Of a stretch of 54,315 nt of DNA, positions 27,702-36,332 are shown piece by piece. Source of the stretch: Bacillota bacterium (GTDB taxonomy: Bacteria > Bacillota > UBA4882 > UBA8346). Every line of letters begins with the position of its first letter. Positions within the stretch are counted from its first letter, which is position 1. The notes beneath the pieces are model-generated. The model saw only the letters and a list, made by a program, of their open reading frames with translations, ran no database searches and was not told the origin of the DNA. The position numbers and the translations under genes were made by a program. Location of the stretch: positions 1 through 54,315 of the forward strand of contig JAKPCT010000211.1 in the NCBI GenBank assembly GCA_029553165.1, written 5' to 3'.

Positions 27702-28372
27702 TCAGAAGAGTGTTAATTAAAATTATTTTGCTATTGATTTTAGGTTGTTGTTTCACCGTTTTCTCTGCTTCAGATGATGACAAGGTAAAAGTAACAGGCA
27801 ATAGCATTAAGGGCGATACCGAAAAGAAAATCTCTTATATTGAGGGTAATGTCCGGATAGTCCAGGGTAAAAGTGTTATTACCACTGAAAAAGCAAGAAT
27901 TGATATGGATAATAAACAATTATTTTTAGAATCAAAAGTTAATTATGCTAATGAAGATGTTACAATTAAGGCCGAAATCCTTGATTACGACCTAAAGAAA
28001 AAGACAGGTACTTTCTATCGGGAAGTAATACTGGATCGTAAAGAGCAGAAAGAAAAAGGAAAGGTTGTTAAAGACGCCTTTAAGTTGTTCGCTGATGAAC
28101 TGTATTTTGAAGCAGACTCAAAAAACTTTATTGCAACCAAGGGTAAAACGGAACATAAAGATTTTAACGGTACTGCTGAACGAATTGAATATGATGATCA
28201 ACTTGAATACTTATCATTTTTTGGCAATGTCTATTTAAAACGTCCTGAAGGCGAGGAATTACGTGGGGAAAAAGCGGTTATCAAGCTGAAAGATAAAAGT
28301 TTCCATGTTGACAGTAAAGTAGTTATTGATTTTGATGTCGAAGATGATGATGAGAAGAAGACCTCAAATTGA
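27698..28372 (+). CDS. lptA: LptA/OstA-like periplasmic protein
   Basis: 224 aa. Signal peptide (about 1-23, IKIILLLILGCCFTVFSAS), then an OstA-like domain: KVKVTGNSIKGDTEKKISYI, EGNVRIVQGKSVITTEKARI, and later FATKGKTEHKDFNGTAERIE-like repeats. This beta-jellyroll polymerises head to tail into the periplasmic bridge that carries LPS to LptD. It is somewhat longer than E. coli LptA (185 aa) and may hold two jellyroll-type repeats. The last gene of the lpt set; the exonuclease gene starts 9 bp later. Confidence 0.82.
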   Translation: MIRRVLIKIILLLILGCCFTVFSASDDDKVKVTGNSIKGDTEKKISYIEGNVRIVQGKSVITTEKARIDMDNKQLFLESKVNYANEDVTIKAEILDYDLKKKTGTFYREVILDRKEQKEKGKVVKDAFKLFADELYFEADSKNFIATKGKTEHKDFNGTAERIEYDDQLEYLSFFGNVYLKRPEGEELRGEKAVIKLKDKSFHVDSKVVIDFDVEDDDEKKTSN

Positions 28373-28380
28373 GGTGAATA

Positions 28381-29283
28381 ATGATGCGGCCTTCTTTTGC
28401 TTTAAAAATAAATTCGTGTGTCAACATACAGACAATTGTTGTCAAGGATGAAGAGAGAAACAACGGTTTTGGGCCTTATCGTTTCATTGAGTCACTTGCC
28501 GATAAAGTGGCCTATCAGTTTCCAGATGCAGATTTAATCTTTAATAACCTGCAATTGATTTATGGTATTGGTAACGCAACTGTTTTGAAGTTAAGAGAAT
28601 CAGGCTTTAATACCCTGCAGGATTTGACCACTCATCCCCGTTGGGCAAAAGCAGCTCTGGAAGTTTTAAATATTATTGACAAGAGAGATATTAATCGTTT
28701 AAGCTGTTATGGAGCTACGGATTGGGAGCTGTTGGGTTTTTTTAGTCCGCAAGATATTAAGTTCATTGATATTGAGACCGTAGGGTTATATTATGCACAA
28801 CCCGTGTTCTTGATCGGGATTTTAATCTTTCAAGACGGGGTTGGACGAATTCGTCAATATTTAGCACGTAATTATGAAGAAGAAAAAGCAATTTTGGGTG
28901 AACTGAAAGCTGATTTTCGTAATACAGGTATTATCGCCAGTTATAACGGCCGTAGTTTTGATGTTCCTTATTTAAAAGGAAGATTGAGATTTCATGGTTT
29001 AGCTGATCAATTTGACGCTTATCATCTGGATTTATTACGGCATACCCGTAAAAACTATCGTCACAATTTACCGGATTGTCGTTTAACCACAGTTGAAAGG
29101 TATTTGTTGCAAGAAGAAAGACCCGCCGATTTACCTGGCTCAGAGGCGCCAGTATACTACCATAAATATGTTGATACCGGCGAGGAAGGTTATATTATCC
29201 CTATTTTAAAGCACAATGCACAAGATTTGCTGGCCCTTGCTAAGTTGTTTGGTGTTCTGACAGCTAATATACAGGAGGATTAG
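28381..29283 (+). CDS. RNase H-like exonuclease, YprB family
   Basis: 300 aa. Residues 55-75 hold a helix-hairpin-helix-like element (LIYGIGNATVLKLRESGFNT). The 3'-5' exonuclease fold follows: FIDIETVGL (first acidic pair), IASYNGRSFDVPYLKGRLRF (second Asp) and HNAQDLLALAKL (last Asp). This matches the YprB-type RNase H-like domain (RNase_H_2) of Firmicutes, lacking the N-terminal extension of longer relatives. It likely trims nucleic acid 3' ends; the substrate is unknown. AGGTG sits 4 bp before ATG 28381 and 7 bp before ATG 28384, so either start is possible. Confidence 0.85.
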   Translation: MMRPSFALKINSCVNIQTIVVKDEERNNGFGPYRFIESLADKVAYQFPDADLIFNNLQLIYGIGNATVLKLRESGFNTLQDLTTHPRWAKAALEVLNIIDKRDINRLSCYGATDWELLGFFSPQDIKFIDIETVGLYYAQPVFLIGILIFQDGVGRIRQYLARNYEEEKAILGELKADFRNTGIIASYNGRSFDVPYLKGRLRFHGLADQFDAYHLDLLRHTRKNYRHNLPDCRLTTVERYLLQEERPADLPGSEAPVYYHKYVDTGEEGYIIPILKHNAQDLLALAKLFGVLTANIQED

Positions 29284-29290
29284 TCGGAAA

Positions 29291-30286
29291 ATGTTGATTG
29301 CCGATATTGTTGGTGATAAACTGGTAAGTGGTTTTTTTTTAATAGTCGAAAACCAGATTCGGATTGCTAAAAACGGATCAAATTATTTAGCTTTAAAGCT
29401 TGGTGACCGTTCGGGCGAGATTGCGGCCAAAGTATGGAGTGCTACCGAAGAGTTGTTTTTTCAATTAGAGGTTGGGAAGGTTATTAAATTAAATAATATT
29501 CAGGCAAAAAGTTATAAGGATCAGCTTCAGTTGGAATGGGATGCGAAAAGCAGCGACTCCTATCAAGTTGTGAATGAAGAAGAGATTGACTATAGCCGGT
29601 TTCTTCCATGTACTCCGGGCAATTTAAAGGATTACTGGAACTTTATCAACACAATGATTCGGGAGATTAAAGATCCGGTTTTAAAGCGGGTATTGAATTC
29701 ATTCTTTGGTGATAAACAATTTGTTGCTAATTTTTTGAGGGTTCCGGCGGGATTGAAGCGTCATCATGCTTATATCGGGGGATTGGCTGAGCATACTGCT
29801 GGCGTACTAAATCTCTGTGTGGCAGCAGCCAACTATTATCCAATGATTAATAAGGAGTTATTAGTCACTGGAGCAATCTTACATGACATCGGAAAGACGA
29901 AAACTTACAAAATTGATAAAGGAATTGATGGTTCTGATGAAGGAAAGCTAATTGGCCATTTGGTATTGGGAGTACAGATGGTCGATCGGGCTTTTGACGG
30001 CCTAATGCAGGAGTTTGATGTTGAGGTCGTGACAGAAATAAAAAACCAATTAATTCATTTATTAGTGAGCCATCATGGCATTATGGAGTGGGGCTCGCCA
30101 ATTGAACCCTTAATGATAGAAGCCTGTATTTTGCACCATGCTGATAACATGGATGCGCAAACAACCAAATTCCTGACGATCATGCGCCAACATCGTAAGG
30201 GTATAGTGTGGGCAGCATACGATACTGGACTGGGGCGCTCCATTTATCTGGGAAAACAACTAATAAACGATCCGGATGATGAATGA
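29291..30286 (+). CDS. yhaM: 3'-5' exoribonuclease YhaM family
   Basis: 331 aa. The N-terminal OB fold (about 15-90; YLALKLGDRSGEIAAKVW) binds nucleic acid. The HD domain (about 155-300) has metal ligands in RHHAYIGGLAEHTAG, LHDIGKTKTY and HLLVSHHGIMEWGSP. This is the layout of B. subtilis YhaM, a Mn2+-dependent exoribonuclease that clears short RNAs. It follows the RNase H-like gene by 7 bp (GGAGGATTAG precedes), so two nucleases are co-expressed. Confidence 0.92.
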   Translation: MLIADIVGDKLVSGFFLIVENQIRIAKNGSNYLALKLGDRSGEIAAKVWSATEELFFQLEVGKVIKLNNIQAKSYKDQLQLEWDAKSSDSYQVVNEEEIDYSRFLPCTPGNLKDYWNFINTMIREIKDPVLKRVLNSFFGDKQFVANFLRVPAGLKRHHAYIGGLAEHTAGVLNLCVAAANYYPMINKELLVTGAILHDIGKTKTYKIDKGIDGSDEGKLIGHLVLGVQMVDRAFDGLMQEFDVEVVTEIKNQLIHLLVSHHGIMEWGSPIEPLMIEACILHHADNMDAQTTKFLTIMRQHRKGIVWAAYDTGLGRSIYLGKQLINDPDDE

Positions 30287-30316
30287 ATCCGGTATTAAAA
30301 GGAGTTTAGAATTATT

Positions 30317-30931
30317 ATGAATTGGTTGTTAGGTTTAATCTATTTTGGACTGGCAGTTATTATCGGTGCTTGTATGGTATATTTTACAAAAGAATCAATT
30401 AAAATAAATCTATTGCTGTCTTTTATTATTGTATCTTCATTATCTCCGTTTTGGAGTATGGGGATTATAAGCGGTCAATGGTTTGGGATTGCTTTTTTTG
30501 GTTCAGAGCCGGATCGAGATCCCAAAAAGGAAAGATTGATTGTAATTAGTTTGAGGAAGATTTTTTTATTTTCGTTATTAACCTTCAGTGGTTTTATGAT
30601 GACATTGATTTTTTACTTTCGCTTAAAAACTGCTGCTGATTTTGATCCTCATGTGCAGCAGGTATTTGCCTGGATTTTTCTGGTAATGATTGAAGTCTGT
30701 TTTTTTAGAGTTATCGCCCGCTGGTGTCCTAAATGGTACCGCAAGCGCGCAGGCTATGGAATAGCTTTTTTTAATTTCTTAATGATTTTTTATTGTGTCT
30801 ATTCGTATGGATTATTGACCGTTGTAATGACTTTTATTGGGTTGATGATTATCAGTCCGTTATTATTGAAATGGATTGACTATCGGAGCAGTAATCTGTA
30901 CAGCAATTACTATCATGGAGTCAAAAAATGA
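30317..30931 (+). CDS. Six-pass membrane protein of unknown function
   Basis: 204 aa. About six hydrophobic segments: LLGLIYFGLAVIIGACMVYF, LLLSFIIVSSLSPFWSMGII, a third near 75-95, AWIFLVMIEVCFFRVIA, YGIAFFNFLMIFYCVYSYG and TVVMTFIGLMIISPLLLKW. Short basic loops (PDRDPKKERL, PKWYRKRAG) suggest cytoplasmic sides. No catalytic motif or family recognised. AAAAGGAG lies about 17 bp before ATG. The stop overlaps the mtaB start (ATGA), so it is translated with a tRNA-modifying enzyme, though no link is evident. Confidence 0.75.
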   Translation: MNWLLGLIYFGLAVIIGACMVYFTKESIKINLLLSFIIVSSLSPFWSMGIISGQWFGIAFFGSEPDRDPKKERLIVISLRKIFLFSLLTFSGFMMTLIFYFRLKTAADFDPHVQQVFAWIFLVMIEVCFFRVIARWCPKWYRKRAGYGIAFFNFLMIFYCVYSYGLLTVVMTFIGLMIISPLLLKWIDYRSSNLYSNYYHGVKK

Positions 30932-32220
30932 AAGTTGCTTTTTATACGTTAGGATGTAAGGTAAACCAAAATGATACTGAAAGTTTAATGCAGCTTTTTG
31001 AAGAAAAAGGCTATGAAATAGTATCTTTTGACAGTGGAGCGGATATCTATATTATCAATACCTGTGCGGTTACCGGGACAGGAGCAAGTAAATCCCGTCA
31101 GGCGGTCCGCAAGGCGGTTGGATTTAAGCCACAAGCGGTTATTGTAACGGGTTGTTACTCACAGGTGGCACCGGATGAAATTATTGAAATACCAGGGGCT
31201 AACTTAATTGTAGGTATGGCCGAGCGCCCGCGGATTGTTGAGCTGGTTGAAGATTATCTGAAGCATCAAAACGGACAATTCCAACAGATTGCGGTTGACC
31301 AAATTGATAACGTTAACGAGTGGGTAGACTTGCCAGTTGGGCATTCAACAGTTAGGACCAGAGCCAATTTGAAAATTGAAGAGGGTTGCGAACAATTTTG
31401 CTCGTATTGTATTGTTCCTTATGCCCGAGGCAAAGTTCGCAGTATGCCGGTTGATAGGGTAATCTTGGAGTTTGAACGCTTAATTGAGTTGGGTTATAAA
31501 GAAGTTGTTTTAAGCGGAATTCATTTAGGATGTTATGGGAAAGACCTAGGAATCAGATTATCAGAATTATTGGCTGAACTACTGAAAATTGAAGGTGATT
31601 TTCGAATCAGATTGGGTTCAATTGAGCCTAACGATTTTGATGAACAATTGATTGCAATTGTTTCTGAAGCTCCTAAAGTATGTCAATATTTACATATTCC
31701 TTTACAAAGCGGCAGTGATCGAATATTAAAATTGATGAATCGGGGTTATCAAACTGCTTACTTTAAAGAGATCGTTGCCCGACTAAGAGAAAATAATCCT
31801 TTGGTTGGGATTGGGACCGATTTGATTGTCGGATTTCCGGGTGAAACAGATGCTGATTTTGATACTACTTATGACTTTATTAAAGAATTAAGATTTAGTA
31901 ATGTTCATGTTTTTAAGTTTTCGCCACGCCAAGGAACTCCAGCTGCAACGATGAGTGGCAGAGTTAGTAAGCAGGTCATGGACGAACGTAGCATTCGGAT
32001 TCATAAACTTGTACAACAGACAAATACTCAATTTGCACAACAGTTCGTCGGAAAACAAGTCCAAGTGTTGTTTGAAGAAATAGAGGGTGGAAATTGGACC
32101 GGGCTTACCAGTGAATATTTACCCGTAGTTGTAACAAGTAAACGAAATTTGAAAAACTGTTTATGTAATGTTAAAATTAATGATTATAATGGGACCAATC
32201 TGATTGGGGAAATTGTTTAG
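30928..32220 (+). CDS. mtaB: tRNA t6A37 methylthiotransferase MtaB
   Basis: 430 aa radical SAM enzyme. The N-terminal UPF0004 domain holds three Cys for the auxiliary cluster (YTLGCKVNQND, INTCAVTG, VTGCYSQ). The radical SAM motif is CEQFCSYC (C-x3-C-x2-C). The C-terminal TRAM domain (about 365-430) binds RNA (FVGKQVQVLFEE). LGCKVNQND is the MtaB form rather than the MiaB one. It converts t6A37 to ms2t6A37 in ANN-decoding tRNAs. Confidence 0.93.
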   Translation: MKVAFYTLGCKVNQNDTESLMQLFEEKGYEIVSFDSGADIYIINTCAVTGTGASKSRQAVRKAVGFKPQAVIVTGCYSQVAPDEIIEIPGANLIVGMAERPRIVELVEDYLKHQNGQFQQIAVDQIDNVNEWVDLPVGHSTVRTRANLKIEEGCEQFCSYCIVPYARGKVRSMPVDRVILEFERLIELGYKEVVLSGIHLGCYGKDLGIRLSELLAELLKIEGDFRIRLGSIEPNDFDEQLIAIVSEAPKVCQYLHIPLQSGSDRILKLMNRGYQTAYFKEIVARLRENNPLVGIGTDLIVGFPGETDADFDTTYDFIKELRFSNVHVFKFSPRQGTPAATMSGRVSKQVMDERSIRIHKLVQQTNTQFAQQFVGKQVQVLFEEIEGGNWTGLTSEYLPVVVTSKRNLKNCLCNVKINDYNGTNLIGEIV

Positions 32221-32369
32221 GGAGTATATCGCATTGAAAAAATCAATAATGATATTGGTGGAAAATGGGAATGGATAAGTTGAAATTTTTAAAAAAATTA
32301 GTTGATTAAATTTAAAGGAATAATAAATAAACATGTCGAATTAAATAATAATACAAGGGAGAGATTCTA

Positions 32370-32714
32370 TTGGTTGATTGTTTGTTTTGTAAAATTATTA
32401 ATAAAGAAATACCCAGCCAAATAGTATATGAGGATGATAATTTAATAGTGATCAAAGATATCCAACCAGTAGCTCCAACTCATTTGTTAGCCATTCCAAA
32501 ACAGCATGTCGAAAATGTAGCAGATCCAAAGTTTACTGAAGCGGGATTAGCAAATCTGTTTTTTGATGGAATCCAAAAAGTTGCAAAAGAGCTTGGATTA
32601 GTTGAAAATGGTTTTCGAATTGTTGCAAACTGTGGTTCCGAAGCCGGTCAAACAGTATTCCATTTACATTTCCACATTATTTCGGGTAGACCATTAAGTT
32701 GGCCTCCGGGATGA
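32370..32714 (+). CDS. hinT: HIT-family nucleotide hydrolase HinT
   Basis: 114 aa. It begins CLFCKIINKEIPSQIVYEDD, contains PVAPTHLLAIPKQH, and ends in the HIT motif FHLHFHIISG (His-x-His-x-His) with a C-terminal SWPPG. HinT proteins hydrolyse AMP-lysine-like phosphoramidates. TTG start with AAGGGAGAG. The hinT-rpsU pairing is common in Firmicutes, but a strong promoter lies between the two here. Confidence 0.92.
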   Translation: MVDCLFCKIINKEIPSQIVYEDDNLIVIKDIQPVAPTHLLAIPKQHVENVADPKFTEAGLANLFFDGIQKVAKELGLVENGFRIVANCGSEAGQTVFHLHFHIISGRPLSWPPG

Positions 32715-32718
32715 GTTG

Positions 32719-32748
32719 TTGACAATTTATCAATTGTTATTGTATAAT
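32719..32748 (+). promoter_or_regulatory. Sigma-A promoter of rpsU
   Basis: Consensus TTGACA (32719-32724), 18-bp spacer, consensus TATAAT (32743-32748). Transcription would begin near 32755, leaving a 5' leader of about 75 nt before the rpsU start. Confidence 0.75.
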
Positions 32749-32779
32749 ATATTAATGTAATTTTGGCTTTCGAACCGAA

Positions 32780-32813
32780 CACTGCGGGAGAGCCGTATTG
32801 GTAACAAGCAGTG
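32780..32813 (+). promoter_or_regulatory. Hairpin in rpsU leader, possible autoregulatory site
   Basis: CACTGC (32780-32785) and GCAGTG (32808-32813) can pair around a 22-nt loop that contains GGGAGAGCCG. The 3' arm abuts the purine-rich ribosome-binding site (GGAGGGGAGGG, 32813-32823), so pairing could limit translation. No known riboswitch class fits. Confidence 0.3.
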
Positions 32814-32829
32814 GAGGGGAGGGAAATTT

Positions 32830-33012
32830 GTGGCAACTGAAGTTAAAATCGGAAAAAATGAAACATTGGACAGTGCATTAAAACGTTTTAAACGACAATG
32901 TCAGATGTCCGGTATCCTTGCCGAAGTCCGGAAAAGGGAGCATTATGAAAAGCCTAGTGTAAGAAGGAAGAAAAAATCCGAGGCGGCTAGGAAACGTAAA
33001 TCTGCCAAATAA
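32830..33012 (+). CDS. rpsU: 30S ribosomal protein S21
   Basis: 60 aa. Highly basic: [20 protein letters not shown] near the N-terminus and a C-terminal [15 protein letters not shown]21 sits near the anti-Shine-Dalgarno region of the 30S subunit and promotes initiation. GTG start behind an extended GGAGGGGAGGG. Own promoter and own terminator. Confidence 0.95.
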   Translation: MATEVKIGKNETLDSALKRFKRQCQMSGILAEVRKREHYEKPSVRRKKKSEAARKRKSAK

Positions 33013-33036
33013 CCCGTCAATGACGGGTTTTATTTT
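33011..33036 (+). terminator. Rho-independent terminator after rpsU
   Basis: AACCCGTCA, one-base loop, TGACGGGTT, then TTATTTTT. It starts in the rpsU stop codon. dinB begins 38 bp later without a visible promoter. Confidence 0.85.
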
Positions 33037-33073
33037 TAGCAGATAAGAGAACGTACGTTTGGGGGTTATTCAG

Positions 33074-34267
33074 ATGCGAGAACGGAAGATTCTTCACATT
33101 GATATGGATGCGTTTTATGCTGCAATCGAACAGTTGGATAACTCTAAGTTAAAAGGTAAACCGGTAATTGTAGGAGGTGATCCTGCAAAGCGTGGTGTAG
33201 TATCAACGTGTTCGTATGAAGCACGACAGTACGGGGTACGCTCGGCTATGCCACTTCGGGAAGCCTACCGCAGGTGTCCTCACGGAATTTTTGTTCCGGT
33301 CCGCAGCAGCCGTTATGAAGAAGTCTCAAAGGCGATTATGGAAATTTTGTTTGAGTATACACCATTGGTCGAACCGATTTCTTTGGATGAAGCTTTTCTT
33401 GATCTGACTGATTCGGAGGTGATTTTTGGGCCGGCGGAGCAAATTGCGAAAAAAATTGTCAGTAGAATTGAAACGGAGATTGGTTTATCAGCATCAGCAG
33501 CTGTGGCACCCAATAAATTTTTAGCCAAATTAGGTTCGGATTTAAAGAAACCCAAAGGTTTTGTAATTATTAATTCTGATAATGTTTTCGGGATCTTAGA
33601 GAATTTACCGGTAAGTAAGCTCTGGGGTGTTGGTGCGAAGACTGAAGAACTGTTACAACGGATGGGAATAATGACCATCGGTGCTTTAAGAAAATTTAAT
33701 CAGGAGCTGTTACATCAAAAATTGGGTGAAGTTGGCTTGCAATTGTACCGCTTAGCGCATGGCATCGATGATTGTCCTGTAGTCAACGGAGGAAGTGTTA
33801 AAAGTGTAGGTAATGAAGTGACTTTTCAGAATGATACTGATAATTACGATTATTTAGCAGGGGTATTATTGGCATTGGCTGATCAGGTTGCCCGGAGGTT
33901 AAGGCAACAGAATTTGAAAGGGAAAATAATTACAGTTAAGTTACGGGATTCGGATTTTAAAACAGTTACCAAACAGACTACTCTTAAAACAGCAACCGAC
34001 TTTGAAGAAATGATTTATCATGAAGCTTTACAATTGGCAGATCAATTACAATTGGGGCAGAAAAAACTTAGACTAATTGGAGTGAGTGTCAGCGGGTTTG
34101 ACAGTAACGACAATTTACAACTGAGTTTGTTTGAAAATGAAGAAGCAGCGGATGATCAAGATTTGCATAAACTTCATCAAGTAGTTGACCAATTGAAGCA
34201 GCGTTATGGTGACCATATTGTTACCAAGGGAACTATCTATCAGATTAGGAAAAGAAGAGAAGAGTAA
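33074..34267 (+). CDS. dinB: DNA polymerase IV (Y family)
   Basis: About 397 aa. Catalytic motifs: LHIDMDAFYAAIEQ (first Asp pair, near residue 9) and SLDEAFLDLT (Asp-Glu near residue 103). Helix-hairpin-helix LPVSKLWGVGAKTEELLQRM and a little-finger domain after about 240. The end, LQLSLFENEE, resembles a sliding-clamp-binding motif (QxxLF). Error-prone lesion bypass polymerase. ATG 33074 sits 8 bp after GGGGG; a TTG at 33059 lies before that site. Confidence 0.93.
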   Translation: MRERKILHIDMDAFYAAIEQLDNSKLKGKPVIVGGDPAKRGVVSTCSYEARQYGVRSAMPLREAYRRCPHGIFVPVRSSRYEEVSKAIMEILFEYTPLVEPISLDEAFLDLTDSEVIFGPAEQIAKKIVSRIETEIGLSASAAVAPNKFLAKLGSDLKKPKGFVIINSDNVFGILENLPVSKLWGVGAKTEELLQRMGIMTIGALRKFNQELLHQKLGEVGLQLYRLAHGIDDCPVVNGGSVKSVGNEVTFQNDTDNYDYLAGVLLALADQVARRLRQQNLKGKIITVKLRDSDFKTVTKQTTLKTATDFEEMIYHEALQLADQLQLGQKKLRLIGVSVSGFDSNDNLQLSLFENEEAADDQDLHKLHQVVDQLKQRYGDHIVTKGTIYQIRKRREE

Positions 34268-34392
34268 TTAAAAAGCGTGTAATTAGTAATAATTCCTATT
34301 TGAAAATACTATTTTTGGTAGTTGCAATTTTTAAAAGGATTATTGCCAAAAAGATAGAAAATATTAACAAAATATTATTGGAGGTTGAATAA

Positions 34393-34970
34393 ATGAAAAA
34401 ATTAAAATTTTTATTTTATTAATAGTAGCACTATTAATGTTGACCTCTATCGTAATGGCTGGTTGTCCCAAAAATTATCTTCTGGTGCATGAGCACAGAG
34501 ATGGCAATCAAAATTTAATGATGACTCAGAAATATTATTGTTTAGGTGGTAATAAATTAAGGATCGATACAGCGGCGGTTGATTCGGCGGAGATTATTAA
34601 TATTTACCGTCTTGATAAAAAGGTTTTATGGACACTTTATATGGATGCGAAACAGTATACCGAATCTCCACTTGATAAAAAAACTTGGGATCTGGTTCAA
34701 AACGCAATAGCTAATCTGGTACAAGAGTATGGTAAGAAGGTTGGCGAGGATACCTATAAGGGATATCCGTGTAACATTTATGAAATAGCAGAGAAAGAGG
34801 AGAAGAGTCTGGCTTATGTCTCAAAAACCAATGATCTGGTCTTAAAGATCCAGCATCAAGTGGGCGCTCGAGTTACTTATCAAGTAGATACCGTGGAACT
34901 GTCTTTAGTAAAACCTAATGCTGCGTTGTTCGAGCTTCCTAAAGATTTTAAAAAGATCCAAAGTGAATAA
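34393..34970 (+). pseudogene. DUF4412-like lipoprotein with frameshifted signal peptide
   Basis: The visible intact frame (ATG 34437, 177 aa) starts mid-signal with MLTSIVMAGC. A properly placed start exists at ATG 34393 with GGAGG upstream, but that frame stops at 34420 after nine codons. Inserting one base in the A/T homopolymers at 34404-34420 would join them into MKKLKF plus a hydrophobic core ending VMAGC, a good lipobox. So the gene has lost one base (real mutation, slippage or sequencing error). The mature part resembles a LolA/DUF4412-like single domain: YYCLGGNKLRIDTA, YTESPLDKKTWDLVQNAI, then YKGYPCNIYEI. If intact it would be a lipoprotein. Confidence 0.65.
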
Positions 34971-35084
34971 GATTGATGAATCAAACGCAAGTAATATTGA
35001 AGATATTAAATTTATAATTTACAAATCGGTCAAGTTCACATTAATTTATCGACAGAAATTACCTTTCCATTAAAAATCAAAATA

Positions 35085-35115
35085 CCTTCTCAAATATTTT
35101 TGAGAAGGCATTTTA
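35085..35115. terminator. Bidirectional terminator between the lipoprotein and SLH genes
   Basis: CCTTCTCA (35085-35092) and TGAGAAGG (35101-35108) form an 8-bp stem with an AT loop. A T-rich stretch follows on both strands. It sits between two convergent genes. Confidence 0.75.
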
Positions 35116-35126
35116 ATTTATTCATT

Positions 35127-36332
35127 TTATTCATTTACACCCAATAATCTACTTAGGGCCACAGTGGCCAGTTCGACCTTGCCAAATTCTTTAATCTTAT
35201 CAAGATCCCGGTCTAATAATGCCTGGCTGAAATCTAAAGAGATGCCCAGATAGTTGGAGAGTGCTTGTGATAATCGATCCCGACTTAGGCTGTCCAGGTA
35301 GTTCCAGTCTTGAACGATTAAACTTTCGGCTTCGGCCGGAGTCAGTCCAAACTCGATCAATTGCTGATAAATACCACCTTTGATATCATCTTTGATTGCC
35401 TCCCAGTCACCGGAGAGGATTGAACTGATATGATTCGGTTTGAGATATCCCTTAGTCATCGAACTGATTCTTGACAGTAAATCATTTTTGGTAACTTTTC
35501 CAAAAGCCTTTAGGAACTTCACATCACCTGAAACGGTAGTGATTGCCGTAACTTCATCCCCTTCTAAAAGATTTTCAATCGAAGAAGTTGCGTTATTGCG
35601 TAAAATAATTGTTTCAGGAACGACCATTGAAAGTAAAGGTTCACCATTTTTTTCGCCTTGAATGTTAACCAGTCCGGTATCCATATCGATGTGTGATATC
35701 TTACCGCGATTAACTGTTATTTGGCTCAATGCCTGAAGCATCGATACTGCTTCAGCTCTGGTGACCAAACGTTCCGGCTGAAATTTTGTTTGATAACTGG
35801 ATGGTAAAATCCCAATCATTTTAGCGATTTCCACGTAACGAAATGCCCAGTGATTGTTCGGGACATCAGAAAAACTGGGTTTCCAGTCTTCGTATTTTTC
35901 TTCAGGTTTGGCTAAATTAAGAATCCGGGAGAACATTGTGACTATTTGAGCCCGATTAAGCGCTTTATCAGGTTTAAAATTTCCATCGGCAAACGCATTC
36001 ATTACTTTTCGTCCTGCAACGGCATTAATATACGGGCTGCCCCAGTGGCCGGTTACATCGGAGAATTGATTATCAGGACTTGGTGAATAATTATAAATTT
36101 TGGCAACAAGTGTCGCAAATTCAGCCCGGGTAATTGCTTGTTCAGGTCTGAACAATCCGTCGGGATAACCATTGATCACTCCTTTTTGAGCCAAAGTTTG
36201 AATCGTAGATTCGGCCCAGTGCCCCTTAATATCAGAAAGTACCGGTTGGGCGTGGACTTGAGGGCTGGACACTAATAAAATTGATAACGCTAAGGAAAAC
36301 ATCAGTAAAAAACGTTTTTTGAGATTAAACAT
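35127..36332 (-). CDS. SLH-domain cell-surface protein
   Basis: 401 aa. Signal peptide (about 1-28, ending VHAQ) and three SLH modules: about 33-75 (IKGHWAESTIQTLAQKGVIN), 90-135 (VTGHWGSPYINAVAGRKVMN) and 150-200 (PNNHWAFRYVEIAKMIGILP). The TRAE/TRAEF signature residues that bind pyruvylated cell-wall polysaccharide appear as ITRAEFATLV, LNRAQIVTMF and VTRAEAVSML. A C-terminal beta then helical region follows (about 210-401) with no known family. In diderm Firmicutes SLH proteins can tie the outer membrane to peptidoglycan. No barrel is seen here, so it is probably a periplasmic protein bound to the wall. AAAGGGGC precedes the ATG. Confidence 0.85.
   Translation of the reverse strand: MFNLKKRFLLMFSLALSILLVSSPQVHAQPVLSDIKGHWAESTIQTLAQKGVINGYPDGLFRPEQAITRAEFATLVAKIYNYSPSPDNQFSDVTGHWGSPYINAVAGRKVMNAFADGNFKPDKALNRAQIVTMFSRILNLAKPEEKYEDWKPSFSDVPNNHWAFRYVEIAKMIGILPSSYQTKFQPERLVTRAEAVSMLQALSQITVNRGKISHIDMDTGLVNIQGEKNGEPLLSMVVPETIILRNNATSSIENLLEGDEVTAITTVSGDVKFLKAFGKVTKNDLLSRISSMTKGYLKPNHISSILSGDWEAIKDDIKGGIYQQLIEFGLTPAEAESLIVQDWNYLDSLSRDRLSQALSNYLGISLDFSQALLDRDLDKIKEFGKVELATVALSRLLGVNE

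Noticed and set aside
32750-32829. Known riboswitch (glycine, THF or fluoride) before rpsU
   Set aside because: GGGAGAGCC looked suggestive, but conserved cores of these classes are missing and the leader is too short.
34404-34422. Programmed -1 ribosomal frameshift in the lipoprotein gene
   Set aside because: No canonical X-XXY-YYZ slippery heptamer is in the right frame; a one-base loss is simpler.
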